Source: Streptosporangium carneum
GTDB taxonomy: Bacteria; Actinomycetota; Actinomycetes; Streptosporangiales; Streptosporangiaceae
NCBI RefSeq assembly: GCF_027922005.1
Contig: NZ_BSEV01000002.1
Location: 186,001-250,000, forward strand
Direction: 5' to 3'
DNA: 64,000 nucleotides
Shown: one piece after another, positions 1 to 10,061 of the stretch
Layout of the letters: every line of letters starts with the position of its first letter
Numbering within the stretch: position 1 is the first letter of the stretch
The notes under the pieces: generated by a model
Seen by the model: only the letters and a program-made list of their open reading frames with translations
Database searches by the model: none
Told to the model about the DNA's origin: nothing
Made by a program: the position numbers and the translations under genes

Positions 1-1068
1 CGAGCATCGTCTCGTAGGTCTTCGCGGCGTCGGCGGTGAGCCGCCTGACCTCCTCGCCCGGCTGCGTGCCGAGGTAGGACAGCAGCCGCCTGGCCGGCGT
101 GCCCCTGACGACCTTCTCCGCCGCCTCCCGGGGCAGCCTGCGGACCACGATCTCGTCCTGCTGGTCCACGTACGACGTGGTCGCCGCGAGCAGCTGGACC
201 TCCCTGGGGTCGTCCCTGACGGTCATGGGCCTGAGGTAGCGCCCGGTGACCGTCGCCCGGTCCAGCCCGGCCAGCCGGGCCTCGGCGTCCGGATCGACGG
301 CGGCGAGCAGGAACGGGAACGCCTGGGGGACCTGCACCACCGCCTGCCCGGGTCGCAGGCCTCTCCGTTCGGCGCTGCCGTCGATCCCGCTGCCGCTCAG
401 GGTGGACCAGTAGCCGCGCTCGGGCACCGTCCGCTCCGAGGGGAAGGGACTGCTCGTCGAGGGGTCCTGGGACCAGCCGAGCGAGGGGTCGATCCGGACC
501 CGCCTGCCGTCGGCGAGCTCCTCCGTGACCGCCTCCCCGTCGTCGTCCGAGCTGGGTCTGCCCAGGTCGGTCTTGACGGGGCGGCGGGTGACGTACTCGT
601 ACCGGGGCTGCCGGAACGGGATGCGGGTCAGCCCTCGATCGGTGACCCGGGTGCGCTCGACGCGCAGCATCGTGCGCTCGCCCCCGTGCAGCACGTCCGT
701 CACGTCGACCCTGACGCCTCCCGAGTGCACGATGTGGCCGACCATGCCGATCGGGGCGGCGACGTCGACGCCGTTGATCCGCTTGATCCGCTCGTACTGG
801 TCGAGGGTGATCCCGCCGAAGACGCCCGACAGGTAGTTGGCGCGGACCAGCCCCTGCGACCGTTCGACGGCCGTCGCGGTGCCCTTCGGGCGGACCAGGA
901 TGTCGTACTGCGCGCGGAAGTTCCTCCCGACCGTGCCGACGATCTCCAGGCGCTGGGTCTCCGCGCTGCCGGTCAGCACGGTGAAGCCCGTCGCCGCGAT
1001 CACGATGCCGAGTGCCAGCACCAGGGCTCTGCCGAGACGGCGGCGGAGCTGGGAGAAGACCAGGCGGA

Positions 1069-1072
<4 letters not shown>
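1..1072 (-). CDS. ABC transporter permease, MacB/FtsX type (partial)
   Basis: This is the membrane subunit of an ABC exporter whose ATPase lies immediately upstream. Reading the reverse strand from the ATG at 1072 gives MIRLVFSQLRRRLGRALVLA, followed by a hydrophobic first membrane helix (about residues 14-34) and a long extracytoplasmic MacB-like periplasmic-core domain that is still open at the left edge. About 357 codons are visible. The C-terminal FtsX helices lie outside the window. The start overlaps the ATPase stop by 4 bp (ATGA, 1069-1072), so the two are translationally coupled. The substrate cannot be told; such pairs export peptides, antibiotics or lipoproteins. Confidence 0.85.
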
Positions 1073-1779
<707 letters not shown>

Positions 1780-1786
1780 GATCGAT

Positions 1787-1801
1787 ACATTGTCACAATG
1801 T
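1787..1801. promoter_or_regulatory. PadR-type operator (perfect 7-bp inverted repeat)
   Basis: The sequence ACATTGTCACAATGT has perfect 7-bp arms around one central base. PadR proteins bind ATGT/ACAT inverted repeats, and this one lies between the divergent ABC operon (start 1779) and padR (start 1843). Confidence 0.75.
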
Positions 1802-1821
1802 AGGGAGGCGCGGAAGCCCTT

Positions 1822-1836
1822 GTTTTGTGACAATGT
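1822..1836. promoter_or_regulatory. Second, imperfect PadR-type operator
   Basis: The half GTGACAATGT repeats one arm and centre of the operator at 1787-1801. The outer three bases of the other arm do not match. It ends 6 bp before the padR ATG, so it probably overlaps the padR promoter and serves in autoregulation. Its centre is 35 bp from the centre of the first operator. Confidence 0.55.
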
Positions 1837-1842
1837 AGGGAC

Positions 1843-2463
1843 ATGCCGCTCAGCCACGCCGTACTGACCCTGCTGGCCGACGGGCCCAGCCACGGCTACG
1901 AACTCAAGGCCAGGTTCGAGTCGGCGGTCGGCCCGCAGTGGGGCGGTCTCAACATCGGGCACCTGTACCAGATCCTGGAACGCCTGGTCAGGGACGGCCA
2001 CGTGGTCCGCAGCCACGTGGCGCAGAACGACCGCCCCGACAAGACGCTCTACCGGCTGACCGAGACGGGCGCCGACGAGCTGCGCGAGTGGGCGGGCGCT
2101 CCCTGGGTGCGCTCCTCGGGGTTCAGGGACGAGCTGTTCCTGAAGCTGCTGGCGGCCACCCGCCTCGGCCCCGACGCCCTGGGCGCGTTCGTGTCCGCCC
2201 AGCGCACGGCCTACCTGTCGGACCTGGCCGCGCTGACGCGCCTGCGCCGCGAGCAGGGCGACCCCCTGGTCTCCCTGCTGGTCGACGCGGCCATCGCGCA
2301 CACCAGGGCCGACCTGCAGATCGTCGACGGCGCCGAGGAGCGCCTCGCCGCGACGGCCGCCCTGGGCGGAGCCGTGGACGCCACGGACACCGTGGACGCC
2401 ACGGACGCGCGGGACGGGCACGCGGAGGACTCCCGTTCGCGGGCGGTGGGCGAGGGGGCCTGA
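1843..2463 (+). CDS. PadR family transcriptional regulator
   Basis: A 206-aa repressor. Residues 1-80 form the PadR winged helix (MPLSHAVLTLLADGPSHGYE, then the NIGHLYQILERLVRDG recognition region). Residues 95-165 fit the helical dimerisation domain. The acidic tail carries short repeats of ATDTVDATDA type (about residues 180-195), encoded by a repetitive GGACGCCACGGACAC-like stretch. Only the 6 nt TAGGGAC-like spacer separates the second operator from the ATG, so the mRNA has a very short leader or none. Divergence from the ABC genes and the shared palindromes indicate that it controls them and itself. The inducing ligand is unknown. Confidence 0.92.
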   Translation: MPLSHAVLTLLADGPSHGYELKARFESAVGPQWGGLNIGHLYQILERLVRDGHVVRSHVAQNDRPDKTLYRLTETGADELREWAGAPWVRSSGFRDELFLKLLAATRLGPDALGAFVSAQRTAYLSDLAALTRLRREQGDPLVSLLVDAAIAHTRADLQIVDGAEERLAATAALGGAVDATDTVDATDARDGHAEDSRSRAVGEGA

Positions 2464-2571
2464 GCGGGAACGCAAGGGGCCAGGGTGAGAAGATCGGCGA
2501 GGGACTGTGGCGGCGCGGGGATTTCGCTCGACCGCCGCGTACGGTTAGGCTGACCGCGACACCGATGAATC

Positions 2572-2757
2572 CCGTGCGGGAGAGCGTCCTGACATCCAGG
2601 CCAGGACCCCTGAAGGAGCAAGCCCTCCCCGCGAACCTCTCAAGGCAAAGGACCGTGCGGGTAGGTGCCCTCTGGAAAGCAGGCCCTGCGGCCTCGCCGA
2701 AGGTGAAAGTCCGGCAAAAAACGGGCGAAACTCTCAGGCATCCATGACAGAGGGGGA
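2572..2757 (+). ncRNA. Tandem glycine riboswitch
   Basis: Two glycine aptamers lie in a row in the leader of gcvT. The first contains GTGCGGGAGAGC, a GAAGGAGCAA core and closes with GGACCGTGCGG (2573-2660). The second contains CTCTGGAAAGC, GCCGAAGGTG, GCGAAACTCTCAGGC and closes with GACAGAGGG (about 2670-2755). These are the conserved blocks of the gcvT RNA element. The first gene begins 38 bp downstream and belongs to glycine cleavage, so glycine binding is expected to switch the operon on. The rest of 2464-2571 holds the gcvT promoter; I see no gene in it. Confidence 0.95.
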
Positions 2758-2794
2758 GGATGCTCTTCATCTGACCCCTGCCTGAGGTGCGAAC

Positions 2795-3886
2795 ATGTCC
2801 CGACCCACGCCGCTGCGCGGCGTCCACGAGGCACTCGGCGCGACGCTGACCGACTTCGCGGGCTGGCTGATGCCGCTCCGCTACGGAAGCGAGTCCGCCG
2901 AGCACAACGCGGTCCGTCATGCGGCGGGCCTGTTCGACCTGTCCCACATGGGCGAGATCTTCGTGACGGGCTCCCAGGCGGGCGAGGCCCTCGACCACGC
3001 GCTCGTCGGCTACGTCTCCGCGCTCGAACCGGGACGCGCCCGCTACACGATGATCGTCGATTCCCGGGGCGGCGTGCTGGACGACCTGATCGTCTACCGC
3101 CTGGCCGACGAGGAGTTCATGGTCGTCGCCAACGCCTCCAACTACCCCCGCGTCGCCGCCGAGCTCACCGAGCGCGCCGGGGACTTCGACGCCGTGGTCG
3201 ACGACCGCTCGGAGCGCTACGCGCTGGTCGCGGTCCAGGGACCGAGGTCCCGTGAGATCCTGGGCGAGCTGACCGAGGCCGACCTCGACGGGCTCAAGTA
3301 CTACGCCGGTCTGCCCTCGACCGTGGCGGGGCGCGAGGCCCTCGTCGCCCGCACCGGATACACCGGCGAGGACGGCTTCGAGCTGTTCGTCGCCGCCGAG
3401 GACGCCGAGCCGCTCTGGGCCGCGCTCACCAAGGCGGGCGAGCCGTACGGCCTGCTTCCCGCCGGTCTGTCCGCGCGCGACACCCTCCGCCTGGAGGCCG
3501 GGATGCCGCTTTACGGAAACGAGCTGTCGTCGGACCTCACTCCGTTCGACGCGGGGCTCGGCCGTGTGGTGAGGTTTGACAAGCCGGGTGACTTCGTCGG
3601 AAGGGCCGCCCTTGAGCCGCTCAAGGAGGTCCCGCCGGCCCGTCGTCTGGTCGGACTGATCGCGACCGGTCGCAGGGTGCCCCGCCACGGGTACCCCGTG
3701 GTGCTCTCGGAGGACGGCTCCGTCGTCGGAGAGGTGACCAGCGGGGCGCCTTCCCAGTCACTGGGCCGGCCCATCGCCATGGCCTACGTGGACAACGACC
3801 TGTCCACCGGCCTGGCCGTGGACATCCGGGGCAGCCGCGAGCCGGTCGAGGTCGTTGAACTGCCTTTCTACAGGAGGAAAAAGTGA
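2795..3886 (+). CDS. gcvT: Glycine cleavage system aminomethyltransferase (T protein)
   Basis: This enzyme releases ammonia and transfers the methylene group from aminomethyl-lipoyl-GcvH to tetrahydrofolate. It has 363 aa, the usual bacterial length, with the N-terminal folate-binding domain ([28 protein letters not shown]) and the C-terminal barrel ([43 protein letters not shown]). It is the first gene after the glycine riboswitch and overlaps gcvH by 4 bp (GTGA). The decarboxylase gcvP is not in the window and must be elsewhere. Confidence 0.97.
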   Translation: MSRPTPLRGVHEALGATLTDFAGWLMPLRYGSESAEHNAVRHAAGLFDLSHMGEIFVTGSQAGEALDHALVGYVSALEPGRARYTMIVDSRGGVLDDLIVYRLADEEFMVVANASNYPRVAAELTERAGDFDAVVDDRSERYALVAVQGPRSREILGELTEADLDGLKYYAGLPSTVAGREALVARTGYTGEDGFELFVAAEDAEPLWAALTKAGEPYGLLPAGLSARDTLRLEAGMPLYGNELSSDLTPFDAGLGRVVRFDKPGDFVGRAALEPLKEVPPARRLVGLIATGRRVPRHGYPVVLSEDGSVVGEVTSGAPSQSLGRPIAMAYVDNDLSTGLAVDIRGSREPVEVVELPFYRRKK

Positions 3887-4272
3887 GCAACATTCCCGAG
3901 GACCTGCACTACACCAAGGAACACGAGTGGATCTCGGGCATTGACGACGGCCTGACCCTCACCGTGGGCATCACCGCCTACGCCGCCGAGGCGCTGGGCG
4001 ACGTGGTCTACGTGCAGGTGCCCGAGGTCGGTTCGACGGTCGCCGCGGGCGACGCGGTCGGCGAGGTCGAGTCGACCAAGTCGGTGAGCGACATCTTCGC
4101 ACCGGTGAGCGGCGAGATCGTCGAGGTCAACGAGGCCGTCGTGGACGACCCCTCGCTGGTCAACAGCGACTCCTACGGCGACGGCTGGCTGTTCCGCGTC
4201 CGCCTCGAGGGCGACCCGGAGGACCTGCTGTCCCCCGAGGAGTACGCCGCGCTCACATCGGGCGAATCCTGA
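3883..4272 (+). CDS. gcvH: Glycine cleavage system H protein
   Basis: The lipoyl carrier of the glycine cleavage system, 129 aa. The lipoylated lysine is Lys66 in the motif [20 protein letters not shown]. The GTG start at 3883 overlaps the gcvT stop, and a GGAGG-type ribosome binding site (AGGAGG, about 3872-3877) lies inside the end of gcvT. Its length and the C-terminal LSPEEYAAL region are normal. Expression follows the upstream glycine riboswitch; a strong hairpin 16 bp after the stop probably ends most transcripts. Confidence 0.97.
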   Translation: MSNIPEDLHYTKEHEWISGIDDGLTLTVGITAYAAEALGDVVYVQVPEVGSTVAAGDAVGEVESTKSVSDIFAPVSGEIVEVNEAVVDDPSLVNSDSYGDGWLFRVRLEGDPEDLLSPEEYAALTSGES

Positions 4273-4287
4273 GATCTCTTAGCTTGT

Positions 4288-4327
4288 GCCGTGATCATGC
4301 GCGTCCGCGAACGCGCATGATCACGGC
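4288..4327 (+). terminator. Hairpin terminator between gcvH and sdaA
   Basis: The arms 4288-4304 and 4311-4327 are a perfect 17-bp inverted repeat (GCCGTGATCATGCGCGT) around the 6-nt loop CCGCGA. There is no U-tract, as is common in actinomycetes. It may let sdaA be expressed separately from the riboswitch-controlled genes. Confidence 0.85.
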
Positions 4328-4360
4328 GTTGTGAAAGCACATGAAGGCAGGGACGGATCA

Positions 4361-5737
4361 ATGGCGATCAGCGTTTTCGACCTCTTCAAGATCGGAATCG
4401 GCCCCTCCAGTTCGCACACCGGCGGCCCGATGGCCGCCGCCCACAAGTTCGCCAGGGGCCTCGACGAGGAGGGCCTCCTGGACAAGACCGCCAGGGTCGA
4501 GGTGATCCTGTACGGCTCGCTCGGCCTGACCGGCAAGGGCCACGGCAGCGACAAGGCCGTCCTGCTGGGCCTGTCGGGAGAGAAGCCGGAACTCGTCGAC
4601 GTCGACACCGTGGACGACCGGCTGGCCGCCATGCGCGCCTCGGGAACGATCCAGCTGTACGGCGTCCGGGAGATCCCCTTCGTCGTCGGCGAGCACCTCG
4701 TCTTCGAACGCAAGGTCTCGCTGCCGCACCACCCGAACGGCATGCGCTTCACCGCCCTCTCGGAAACGGGCGACACCCTCCGCGAGAAGGTCTACTACTC
4801 GGTCGGCGGCGGCTTCGTCGTGGACGAGAACGCCACCGGCGCCGACCGGATCAAGCCGGACGACACCGTGCTGCCGTACCCCTTCACCACGGCCGCCGAG
4901 CTGCTCGGCCACTGCGCGGAGACGGGCCTGTCGGTCTCCGGGCTGATGCTGCGGAACGAGAAGGCCTTCGGCCGCTCGGAGCAGGAGATCCGCGACCGGC
5001 TGCTCGAGTTGTGGCGCGTCATGACCGAGTGCGTCAGGCGCGGCATCGCCAAGGAGGGCGTGCTGCCCGGCGGCCTGAAGGTCAGGCGCAGGGCCCACCA
5101 GCTGCACCGGAAGCTGCAGAACGAGGCCGCGGAGAAGGACCCGCTGCACGCGGTGGACTGGGTCTCGCTGTTCGCCCTGGCGGTGAACGAGGAGAACGCC
5201 GCGGGCGGGCGCATCGTCACCGCGCCCACCAACGGCGCGGCGGGCATCGTCCCGGCCGTGCTCACCTACTACGACCGGTTCGTCCCCCACGCCGACGACG
5301 ACGGCGTGGTGCGCTTCCTGCTCACGGCGGGGGCGATCGGCGTGCTGTTCAAGGAGAACGCCTCCATCTCGGGCGCGGAGGTCGGCTGCCAGGGCGAGGT
5401 CGGCTCGGCGTGCTCGATGGCCGCGGCCGGGCTCACCGAGGCGCTGGGGGGAACTCCGGAGCAGGTGGAGAACGCCGCCGAGATCGGCATCGAGCACAAC
5501 CTCGGGCTGACCTGCGACCCGATCGGCGGCCTGGTGCAGATTCCGTGCATCGAGCGCAACGCGGTCGCCTCGATCAAGGCCATCACCGCGGCCAGGATCG
5601 CGCTGCGCGGCGACGGCCGCCACTTCGTCTCCCTCGACAAGGCCATCAAGACGATGCGCGACACCGGGCGCGACATGCTCGACAAGTACAAGGAGACGAG
5701 CCGGGGCGGCCTCGCGGTGAACGTCATCGAGTGCTGA
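4361..5737 (+). CDS. sdaA: L-serine ammonia-lyase, iron-sulfur dependent
   Basis: This enzyme deaminates L-serine to pyruvate. It is a single-chain 458-aa enzyme with the beta domain first ([15 protein letters not shown]) and the alpha domain after it. Cys343, Cys385, Cys396 and the C-terminal Cys458 occupy the positions that hold the [4Fe-4S] cluster and block the active site in the well-studied type II enzymes, where the last residue folds back as a tail. The ATG at 4361 has an AGGGA site at the right distance and matches the family N terminus; a longer frame from 4331 is less likely. Following gcvT-gcvH, it would drain serine made from glycine to pyruvate. Confidence 0.95.
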   Translation: MAISVFDLFKIGIGPSSSHTGGPMAAAHKFARGLDEEGLLDKTARVEVILYGSLGLTGKGHGSDKAVLLGLSGEKPELVDVDTVDDRLAAMRASGTIQLYGVREIPFVVGEHLVFERKVSLPHHPNGMRFTALSETGDTLREKVYYSVGGGFVVDENATGADRIKPDDTVLPYPFTTAAELLGHCAETGLSVSGLMLRNEKAFGRSEQEIRDRLLELWRVMTECVRRGIAKEGVLPGGLKVRRRAHQLHRKLQNEAAEKDPLHAVDWVSLFALAVNEENAAGGRIVTAPTNGAAGIVPAVLTYYDRFVPHADDDGVVRFLLTAGAIGVLFKENASISGAEVGCQGEVGSACSMAAAGLTEALGGTPEQVENAAEIGIEHNLGLTCDPIGGLVQIPCIERNAVASIKAITAARIALRGDGRHFVSLDKAIKTMRDTGRDMLDKYKETSRGGLAVNVIEC

Positions 5738-5754
5738 CCTCGGAGCGGACGGGC

Positions 5755-5782
5755 GGCTCCCACCCTCTCGCGAGGGGGAGCC
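5755..5782 (+). terminator. Hairpin after sdaA
   Basis: GGCTCCC and CCTC on the left pair with GAGGGGGAGCC on the right around a short TCGC loop, with one or two bulged bases. It lies 18 bp after the sdaA stop. Confidence 0.6.
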
Positions 5783-5914
5783 GGCCTCCGAACGGATGAG
5801 CCAATCTCTCTCCGACAAACAAGACAATCGCCGCAAACTTCACCATCCCGCACAGGGACCCCCCGCGCCACGCCTATGCTGGGTGCCCCTGTCGCGGAGA
5901 CTCGGGAGGTCACG

Positions 5915-7795
5915 GTGTCGACGGAGATCCTTGAGCCTGGGGGAACGCCCCAGGGGAGTCGCGTCCGGCACCGCGCCCTGCCCGACGCCCCCTCCCCCGC
6001 CCTCCGCGCCCTGCGCTTCCTCGGCTCCCACTGGCTCTTCCTGGCCGCCCTGCTCGCCGGGGCCTCGCTGCGGGCCACGGCCGTGCTCGGCTACCGGCCC
6101 GCGCTGTGGTTCTGGGCCGACTCCTTCGTCTACCTCGGCGCCGGGCTCGACCCCCGCCCCATGGAGTCCCGCCCCTCCGGCTACTCCCTGCTGCTGTGGG
6201 CGCTGCGCCCGCTGTCCAGCGTCCAGGCCGTGGTCGTGCTCCAGCACCTGCTCGGGCTCGCCATGGCCGGCTGCGTCTACCTCCTGCTGCGCCGTCTCGG
6301 CCGCCTGCCGGGATGGGGGGCGACGCTCGCCGCGCTCCCGGTGCTGCTGGACGTCCACCAGGTCCAGCTCGAACACCTCGTCATGGCGGACCTGCTGCTG
6401 GAGTTCCTGGCGATGGCGGCGGTCACGCTGGTGATGTGGCGGCGGCGGCCGCCGGTGTGGGCCGCGCTGCTCGCCGGGCTCCTGCTCGCCGCGGCGACGG
6501 TGACCCGGACGATCGGGCTGCCCCTGATCGCCGTCGTGCTGGTGTGCATGGTGATCAGGCGAACCGGCTGGAAGACGGTCACGGCCGCCGCGCTGGCCTG
6601 CGTGATCGGACTGGGCGGTTACGCCGCCTGGTTCAGGTCCGAGTACGGCTCCTACGGGCTGACCAGAGGAAACGCCTTCCTGTGGGCACGCACCCTCACC
6701 TTCGCCGACTGCGCGAAGATCAAGCCGAGCGGCCCAGAGGCCGCCCTCTGCCCGACGGACCCGGTGGCCGAGCGCAAGGCCCCGCCCGTCTACATCTGGG
6801 ACGGCCAGTCACCGCTGAACAAGGTCAAGGGCACCTGGGCCGAACGCGACAGGCTCGCGGGCGCCTTCGCGACCCAGGCGATCATGGCCCAGCCGCTCGA
6901 CTTCCTCGCCGCGGGCCTGGCGGACGTGGCTCACGTCTTCGACTGGAACCGCAGGGTCTACCCCACTCCCGGCCCGCAGAGCGCCTACGTCTTCCCCGAC
7001 GCGGCCAAGCCCTTCCCCGCCGGGGCAGCCTCCCAGGGGCGGACCGCCCAGGAGCTGACCACGGCCTACCAGGGGGCCTCCGGCGAGACCCGGCTCGTCG
7101 AGCCCTACGCCGGATGGTTGCGCTCCTACCAGGAGTACGGCTTCCTGCGCGGCCCGTTCCTCGCCGTGATCCTGCTCGTCGGGCTGGCCGGCGTCCTGCT
7201 CAACTGGCGGCGGCTCGGCGGCGCGGCGCTCCTGCCGTGGTCGGTGGGAGCCGTGCTGCTGGCCCTGCCGCCCTTCATCGCCGCCTTCGACCACCGCTAC
7301 GTGGTGCCCGCCGTGCCGTTCGTCTGCCTGGCCGCGGGGCTGGCCTTCGGGACGCGGCGGGAGCCGGAACAGGACACCGGGCCGAAGGAGCGGGCGCAGG
7401 AGAAGCGGGAGCCCGAGGCGGACCGGGACGACGAGGAGTGGGTCGAGCTGGCGTGGGGCCCCGACCGGGCCATGGGGGACTGGAGCTCAGCGGGTGACGT
7501 GCAGGCGAACGGCCGCCCCGAGCTCGTCGTCGCCGACCGTCTTGCGGACCTTCCCGACGGCGTCCTTGTTCAGCCGCGCGACGATTTTCCCGACGTCGGC
7601 CATTGGCCCACAGCTCACCGCGACCCTCAGCCGGTCGCCCCTCACGTGCCTGACCCTGACCCTGCCGAGCCCTTCGACTTCTTTAAGCGCGACCCCCAGC
7701 ATCGCGGTTCCGGCCCCGGTGCGCCTTCCCCAGCGTCCCCACCCCATGGTGCGCAGCAGCCACCTGATCGCCAGCAGCGCCAGCGCCGTCAGTAG
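5915..7795 (+). CDS. Polytopic membrane protein, probable GT-C glycosyltransferase
   Basis: The protein is about 626 aa, with roughly nine to ten membrane helices between residues 25 and 480. After helix 1 it has an acidic WADSFVYL loop followed by [11 protein letters not shown], and later [12 protein letters not shown], which is the layout of polyprenyl-phosphate-sugar GT-C transferases; the exact substrate is unknown. GTG 5915 is chosen for its GGGAGGT site at 5904-5910. After about residue 524 (7487 onward) the frame overlaps the opposite-strand AmaP-like gene for 309 bp, and the last ~100 residues are low-complexity antisense sequence. The biological stop may have been lost or shifted; another frame has a TGA at 7495-7497. 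Confidence 0.7.
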   Translation: MSTEILEPGGTPQGSRVRHRALPDAPSPALRALRFLGSHWLFLAALLAGASLRATAVLGYRPALWFWADSFVYLGAGLDPRPMESRPSGYSLLLWALRPLSSVQAVVVLQHLLGLAMAGCVYLLLRRLGRLPGWGATLAALPVLLDVHQVQLEHLVMADLLLEFLAMAAVTLVMWRRRPPVWAALLAGLLLAAATVTRTIGLPLIAVVLVCMVIRRTGWKTVTAAALACVIGLGGYAAWFRSEYGSYGLTRGNAFLWARTLTFADCAKIKPSGPEAALCPTDPVAERKAPPVYIWDGQSPLNKVKGTWAERDRLAGAFATQAIMAQPLDFLAAGLADVAHVFDWNRRVYPTPGPQSAYVFPDAAKPFPAGAASQGRTAQELTTAYQGASGETRLVEPYAGWLRSYQEYGFLRGPFLAVILLVGLAGVLLNWRRLGGAALLPWSVGAVLLALPPFIAAFDHRYVVPAVPFVCLAAGLAFGTRREPEQDTGPKERAQEKREPEADRDDEEWVELAWGPDRAMGDWSSAGDVQANGRPELVVADRLADLPDGVLVQPRDDFPDVGHWPTAHRDPQPVAPHVPDPDPAEPFDFFKRDPQHRGSGPGAPSPASPPHGAQQPPDRQQRQRRQ

Positions 7796-7984
7796 CAGCG
7801 CGACCAGCCACCCCAGCCACGGGTGCTCCGCCAGGTGCCCGGCGAGCCCCCGGTCCATGATCCGGTCACCGCGCGACCGGGAGCCGAACCTGCCCTGCCC
7901 CCGCATGAACGCGTAGAGCCCGGCCCCGGCCAGCACCGTCCCGGAGACGGCGAGGCCGATCCGGTTGTCCATGTACGCCCTCAT
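7487..7984 (-). CDS. AmaP-like envelope stress membrane protein
   Basis: A 165-aa protein with two membrane helices, at about residues 9-27 and 53-75, and a C-terminal soluble domain resembling the alkaline-shock membrane anchor AmaP family ([20 protein letters not shown]). Such proteins sit beside Asp23/Gls24 and DUF6286 genes in actinomycetes and are thought to act at the envelope; no Asp23 gene is present in the window. Its start overlaps the upstream DUF6286 stop (TGATG, 1 bp). Its 3' end overlaps the opposing GT-C-like frame by 309 bp. Confidence 0.7.
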   Translation of the reverse strand: MRAYMDNRIGLAVSGTVLAGAGLYAFMRGQGRFGSRSRGDRIMDRGLAGHLAEHPWLGWLVALLLTALALLAIRWLLRTMGWGRWGRRTGAGTAMLGVALKEVEGLGRVRVRHVRGDRLRVAVSCGPMADVGKIVARLNKDAVGKVRKTVGDDELGAAVRLHVTR

Positions 7985-8601
7985 CAGACTCCCCGCCTGC
8001 GCAGCCGTACGACGACCTCGCCCCCGCACATCGCGCCCAGGGCCGTCAGCCGGTCCCCGACGACCGTGCCCACCTGTCGCAGCAGGTGGCCGGTCCGGTC
8101 GGCGCCGGTGAACACGGTCACCTCGATGTTGCGCGAGCCGAGACGCACCCGCGCCCTGCTCACCTCGTCGACCGACTCGGCCGCCGCCCGCAGCGTGCGG
8201 CGGAGTCCGGCCCTGGTCAGGCCGATCACCATCCGGGAGTCCGCCGACTCCAGCGGCACCAGCCTGGTCCGTCCCGGCAACGCGGCGAGCAGGAGCAACG
8301 CGCCTCCGGCCGCCATCGCGACCAGCGCCACGGCGAACACGACGGGGTCGGACCACTTCACCGCCCCGACCCCGTCCACGAGCCTCCGGTACGGCACGCG
8401 TCCGACAGGGGAGCCCATCGCCAGGCCCGCCGTCACGCCGGCGGCGAGTGAGAGCCCGGTCGAGGCCAGCAGGGCGACCACGAGGCCCGCCGGATTCCGC
8501 TGCGGCCTCAGCAGCCGCACCGACCTGCGGCGGACCGCGTGCAGGTGCTCCCCGGCCGTCGTGCCGCCCGTTCCCGCCAAGATGTCCTGGAGAGTACTCA
8601 T
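7984..8601 (-). CDS. DUF6286 family membrane protein
   Basis: About 205 aa, starting MSTLQDILAGTGGTTAGEHL, with an Arg-rich cytoplasmic segment (RRRSVRLLRPQRNPAG), two hydrophobic segments (near residues 39-60 and 85-108) and a C-terminal domain with VRVRLGSRNIEVTVFTGADR, as in DUF6286 proteins linked to the Asp23/AmaP envelope genes. A GTG at 8661 would add 20 residues and cannot be excluded; neither start has a strong ribosome binding site. It forms a two-gene operon with the AmaP-like gene and is divergent from the PLP enzyme gene at 8753. Confidence 0.7.
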   Translation of the reverse strand: MSTLQDILAGTGGTTAGEHLHAVRRRSVRLLRPQRNPAGLVVALLASTGLSLAAGVTAGLAMGSPVGRVPYRRLVDGVGAVKWSDPVVFAVALVAMAAGGALLLLAALPGRTRLVPLESADSRMVIGLTRAGLRRTLRAAAESVDEVSRARVRLGSRNIEVTVFTGADRTGHLLRQVGTVVGDRLTALGAMCGGEVVVRLRRRGV

Positions 8602-8705
8602 CACCTGGTCAGGTCTACGCGTCCGCGTCACCGCGCGCGGGGCGGAAGCGGCGACTTTCACGATCTTGGAAGCGCCCTGGCCGGAGAATTTACCACCGGA
8701 CCATC

Positions 8706-8726
8706 AATATGAACATTACTCATATT
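8706..8726. promoter_or_regulatory. AT-rich inverted repeat in a divergent promoter
   Basis: AATATGA and TCATATT form perfect 7-bp arms separated by 7 bases, in an AT-rich island between divergent genes. It is the right size for a dimeric repressor. The cognate regulator is not next to it. A -10-like TATCCT (8741-8746) follows, ending 6 bases before the ATG at 8753. Confidence 0.55.
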
Positions 8727-8752
8727 AGGCTCGGTGTGGTTATCCTGCCGTC

Positions 8753-9946
8753 ATGGACGACCGCCTGCGCTACGACCGGGCAACCGCGCACCTGGATCCT
8801 CCCTTCGCCGTGCTGGACCTGGCGGCCCTGCGCTCGAACGCCTCCGGCATGGCCGGGCGGGCGGGCGGCAAGCCGATCAGGGTCGCCAGCAAGTCCGTCA
8901 GGTCCCGCCCCGTCCTGGAGCGGATCCTCTCCATGGACGGCTTCGCCGGGATCATGGCGTTCACCCTGCCGGAGGCCCTCTGGCTGGTCTCCACCGGACT
9001 GCGGGACGTGCTCGTCGCCTACCCCACCGCCGACCGCGCGGCGCTGGCCGAACTGGCCGCCGCCCCGCAGGCGGCGCGGGAGATCACGGTGACGGTGGAC
9101 AGGACGGAGCACCTGGACTTCATCGAGTCCGCGGTCCGCGACGTCCACGGTCGTCAAGAAATCCGGATATGTCTTGATATCGATGCGGGTTTCGTCGCCC
9201 TCAACGGCAGGTTCAGAGCCGGGGCCCTCCGCTCTCCGGTACGGGAGCCGGACCAGGCCGCCGACCTGGCCGCCGACGTCGTCAAACGTCAGGGCTTCCG
9301 GCTGGTCGGCGTGATGGCCTACGAGTCCCAGATCGCCGGAGTCGGCGACGCCCCGCCGGGCAGCCCCGCCCTCGCCAGGGCGATTCGCTGGATGCAGGCC
9401 AGGTCACGGCGCGAACTCGTCGTGCGCAGAGGCCGCGTCGTCCAGGCCGTCGCCCAGCTCGCCGACCTGGAGTTCGTCAACGGCGGCGGCACCGGCAGCA
9501 TCGGCCAGACCGCCCGCGAGAGGGCCGTCACCGAGATCGCCGCGGGGTCGGGCTTCTTCCACCCGCGCCTGTTCGACTTCTACCGCGGCTTCACAGGCCG
9601 CCCCGCCGCACTGTTCGCCCTCCCCGTCGTCCGCCGCCCCGCCCCCGGCGTCGTCACCGTCCTCGGCGGCGGCTACCACGCCTCCGGCGCCTCAGGGCGG
9701 GACCGTCTCCCTCAGCCCTACCTGCCGTGCGGACTGCGCTACGCCCCCGACGAGGGAGCGGGCGAGGTCCAGACCCCGCTCCTCGGCCAGGCCGCCGAGG
9801 ACCTGCGGACCGGCGACCGCGTCTGGTTCCGGCACGCCAAGGCGGGTGAACTCTGCGAGCGTTTCGCGGCCCTGCACCTGATCGACGGGGACGAGGTCGT
9901 GGAGACCGTCCCCACCTACCGCGGCGAGGGCCGCACCTTCCTGTGA
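8753..9946 (+). CDS. PLP-dependent amino acid deaminase/aldolase (D-threonine aldolase / D-serine dehydratase-like)
   Basis: A 397-aa fold-type III PLP enzyme. The alanine-racemase-like barrel carries the PLP lysine at Lys47 (PIRVASKSVR). The C-terminal domain has His361 and Cys368 (RHAKAGELCER), the metal ligands of the D-serine dehydratase-like group. The family acts on D-threonine, D-serine or related beta-hydroxy amino acids; the true substrate cannot be read from sequence. No ribosome binding site precedes the ATG, and a TATCCT -10 box ends six bases upstream, so the mRNA is probably leaderless. The gene stands alone, divergent from the DUF6286 operon. Confidence 0.85.
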   Translation: MDDRLRYDRATAHLDPPFAVLDLAALRSNASGMAGRAGGKPIRVASKSVRSRPVLERILSMDGFAGIMAFTLPEALWLVSTGLRDVLVAYPTADRAALAELAAAPQAAREITVTVDRTEHLDFIESAVRDVHGRQEIRICLDIDAGFVALNGRFRAGALRSPVREPDQAADLAADVVKRQGFRLVGVMAYESQIAGVGDAPPGSPALARAIRWMQARSRRELVVRRGRVVQAVAQLADLEFVNGGGTGSIGQTARERAVTEIAAGSGFFHPRLFDFYRGFTGRPAALFALPVVRRPAPGVVTVLGGGYHASGASGRDRLPQPYLPCGLRYAPDEGAGEVQTPLLGQAAEDLRTGDRVWFRHAKAGELCERFAALHLIDGDEVVETVPTYRGEGRTFL

Positions 9947-10012
9947 GCCACGACCGACCCCCCTGAGCCCCCCTTCGGCCGCGACCTGAGCCCTCTTCCG
10001 GCCGCGACGCCT

Positions 10013-10045
10013 CCGGCCCCTCCGAGGTCAGGCCTCCGGGGCCGG
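10013..10045. terminator. Bidirectional hairpin between convergent genes
   Basis: CCGGCCCC (10013-10020) pairs with GGGGCCGG (10038-10045) around a 17-nt loop, between the convergent ends at 9946 and 10062. Confidence 0.45.
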
Positions 10046-10061
10046 GGCCTCCGAGCCGAGG

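Noticed and set aside
2123-3688. Long minus-strand frame across padR, the riboswitch and gcvT
   Set aside because: Antisense shadow of gcvT, with Pro/Arg-rich ends and no domain.
7984-8356. Longer frame extending the AmaP-like protein upstream
   Set aside because: The extension is out-of-frame DUF6286 sequence; the ATG at 7984 overlapping the DUF6286 stop is the natural start.
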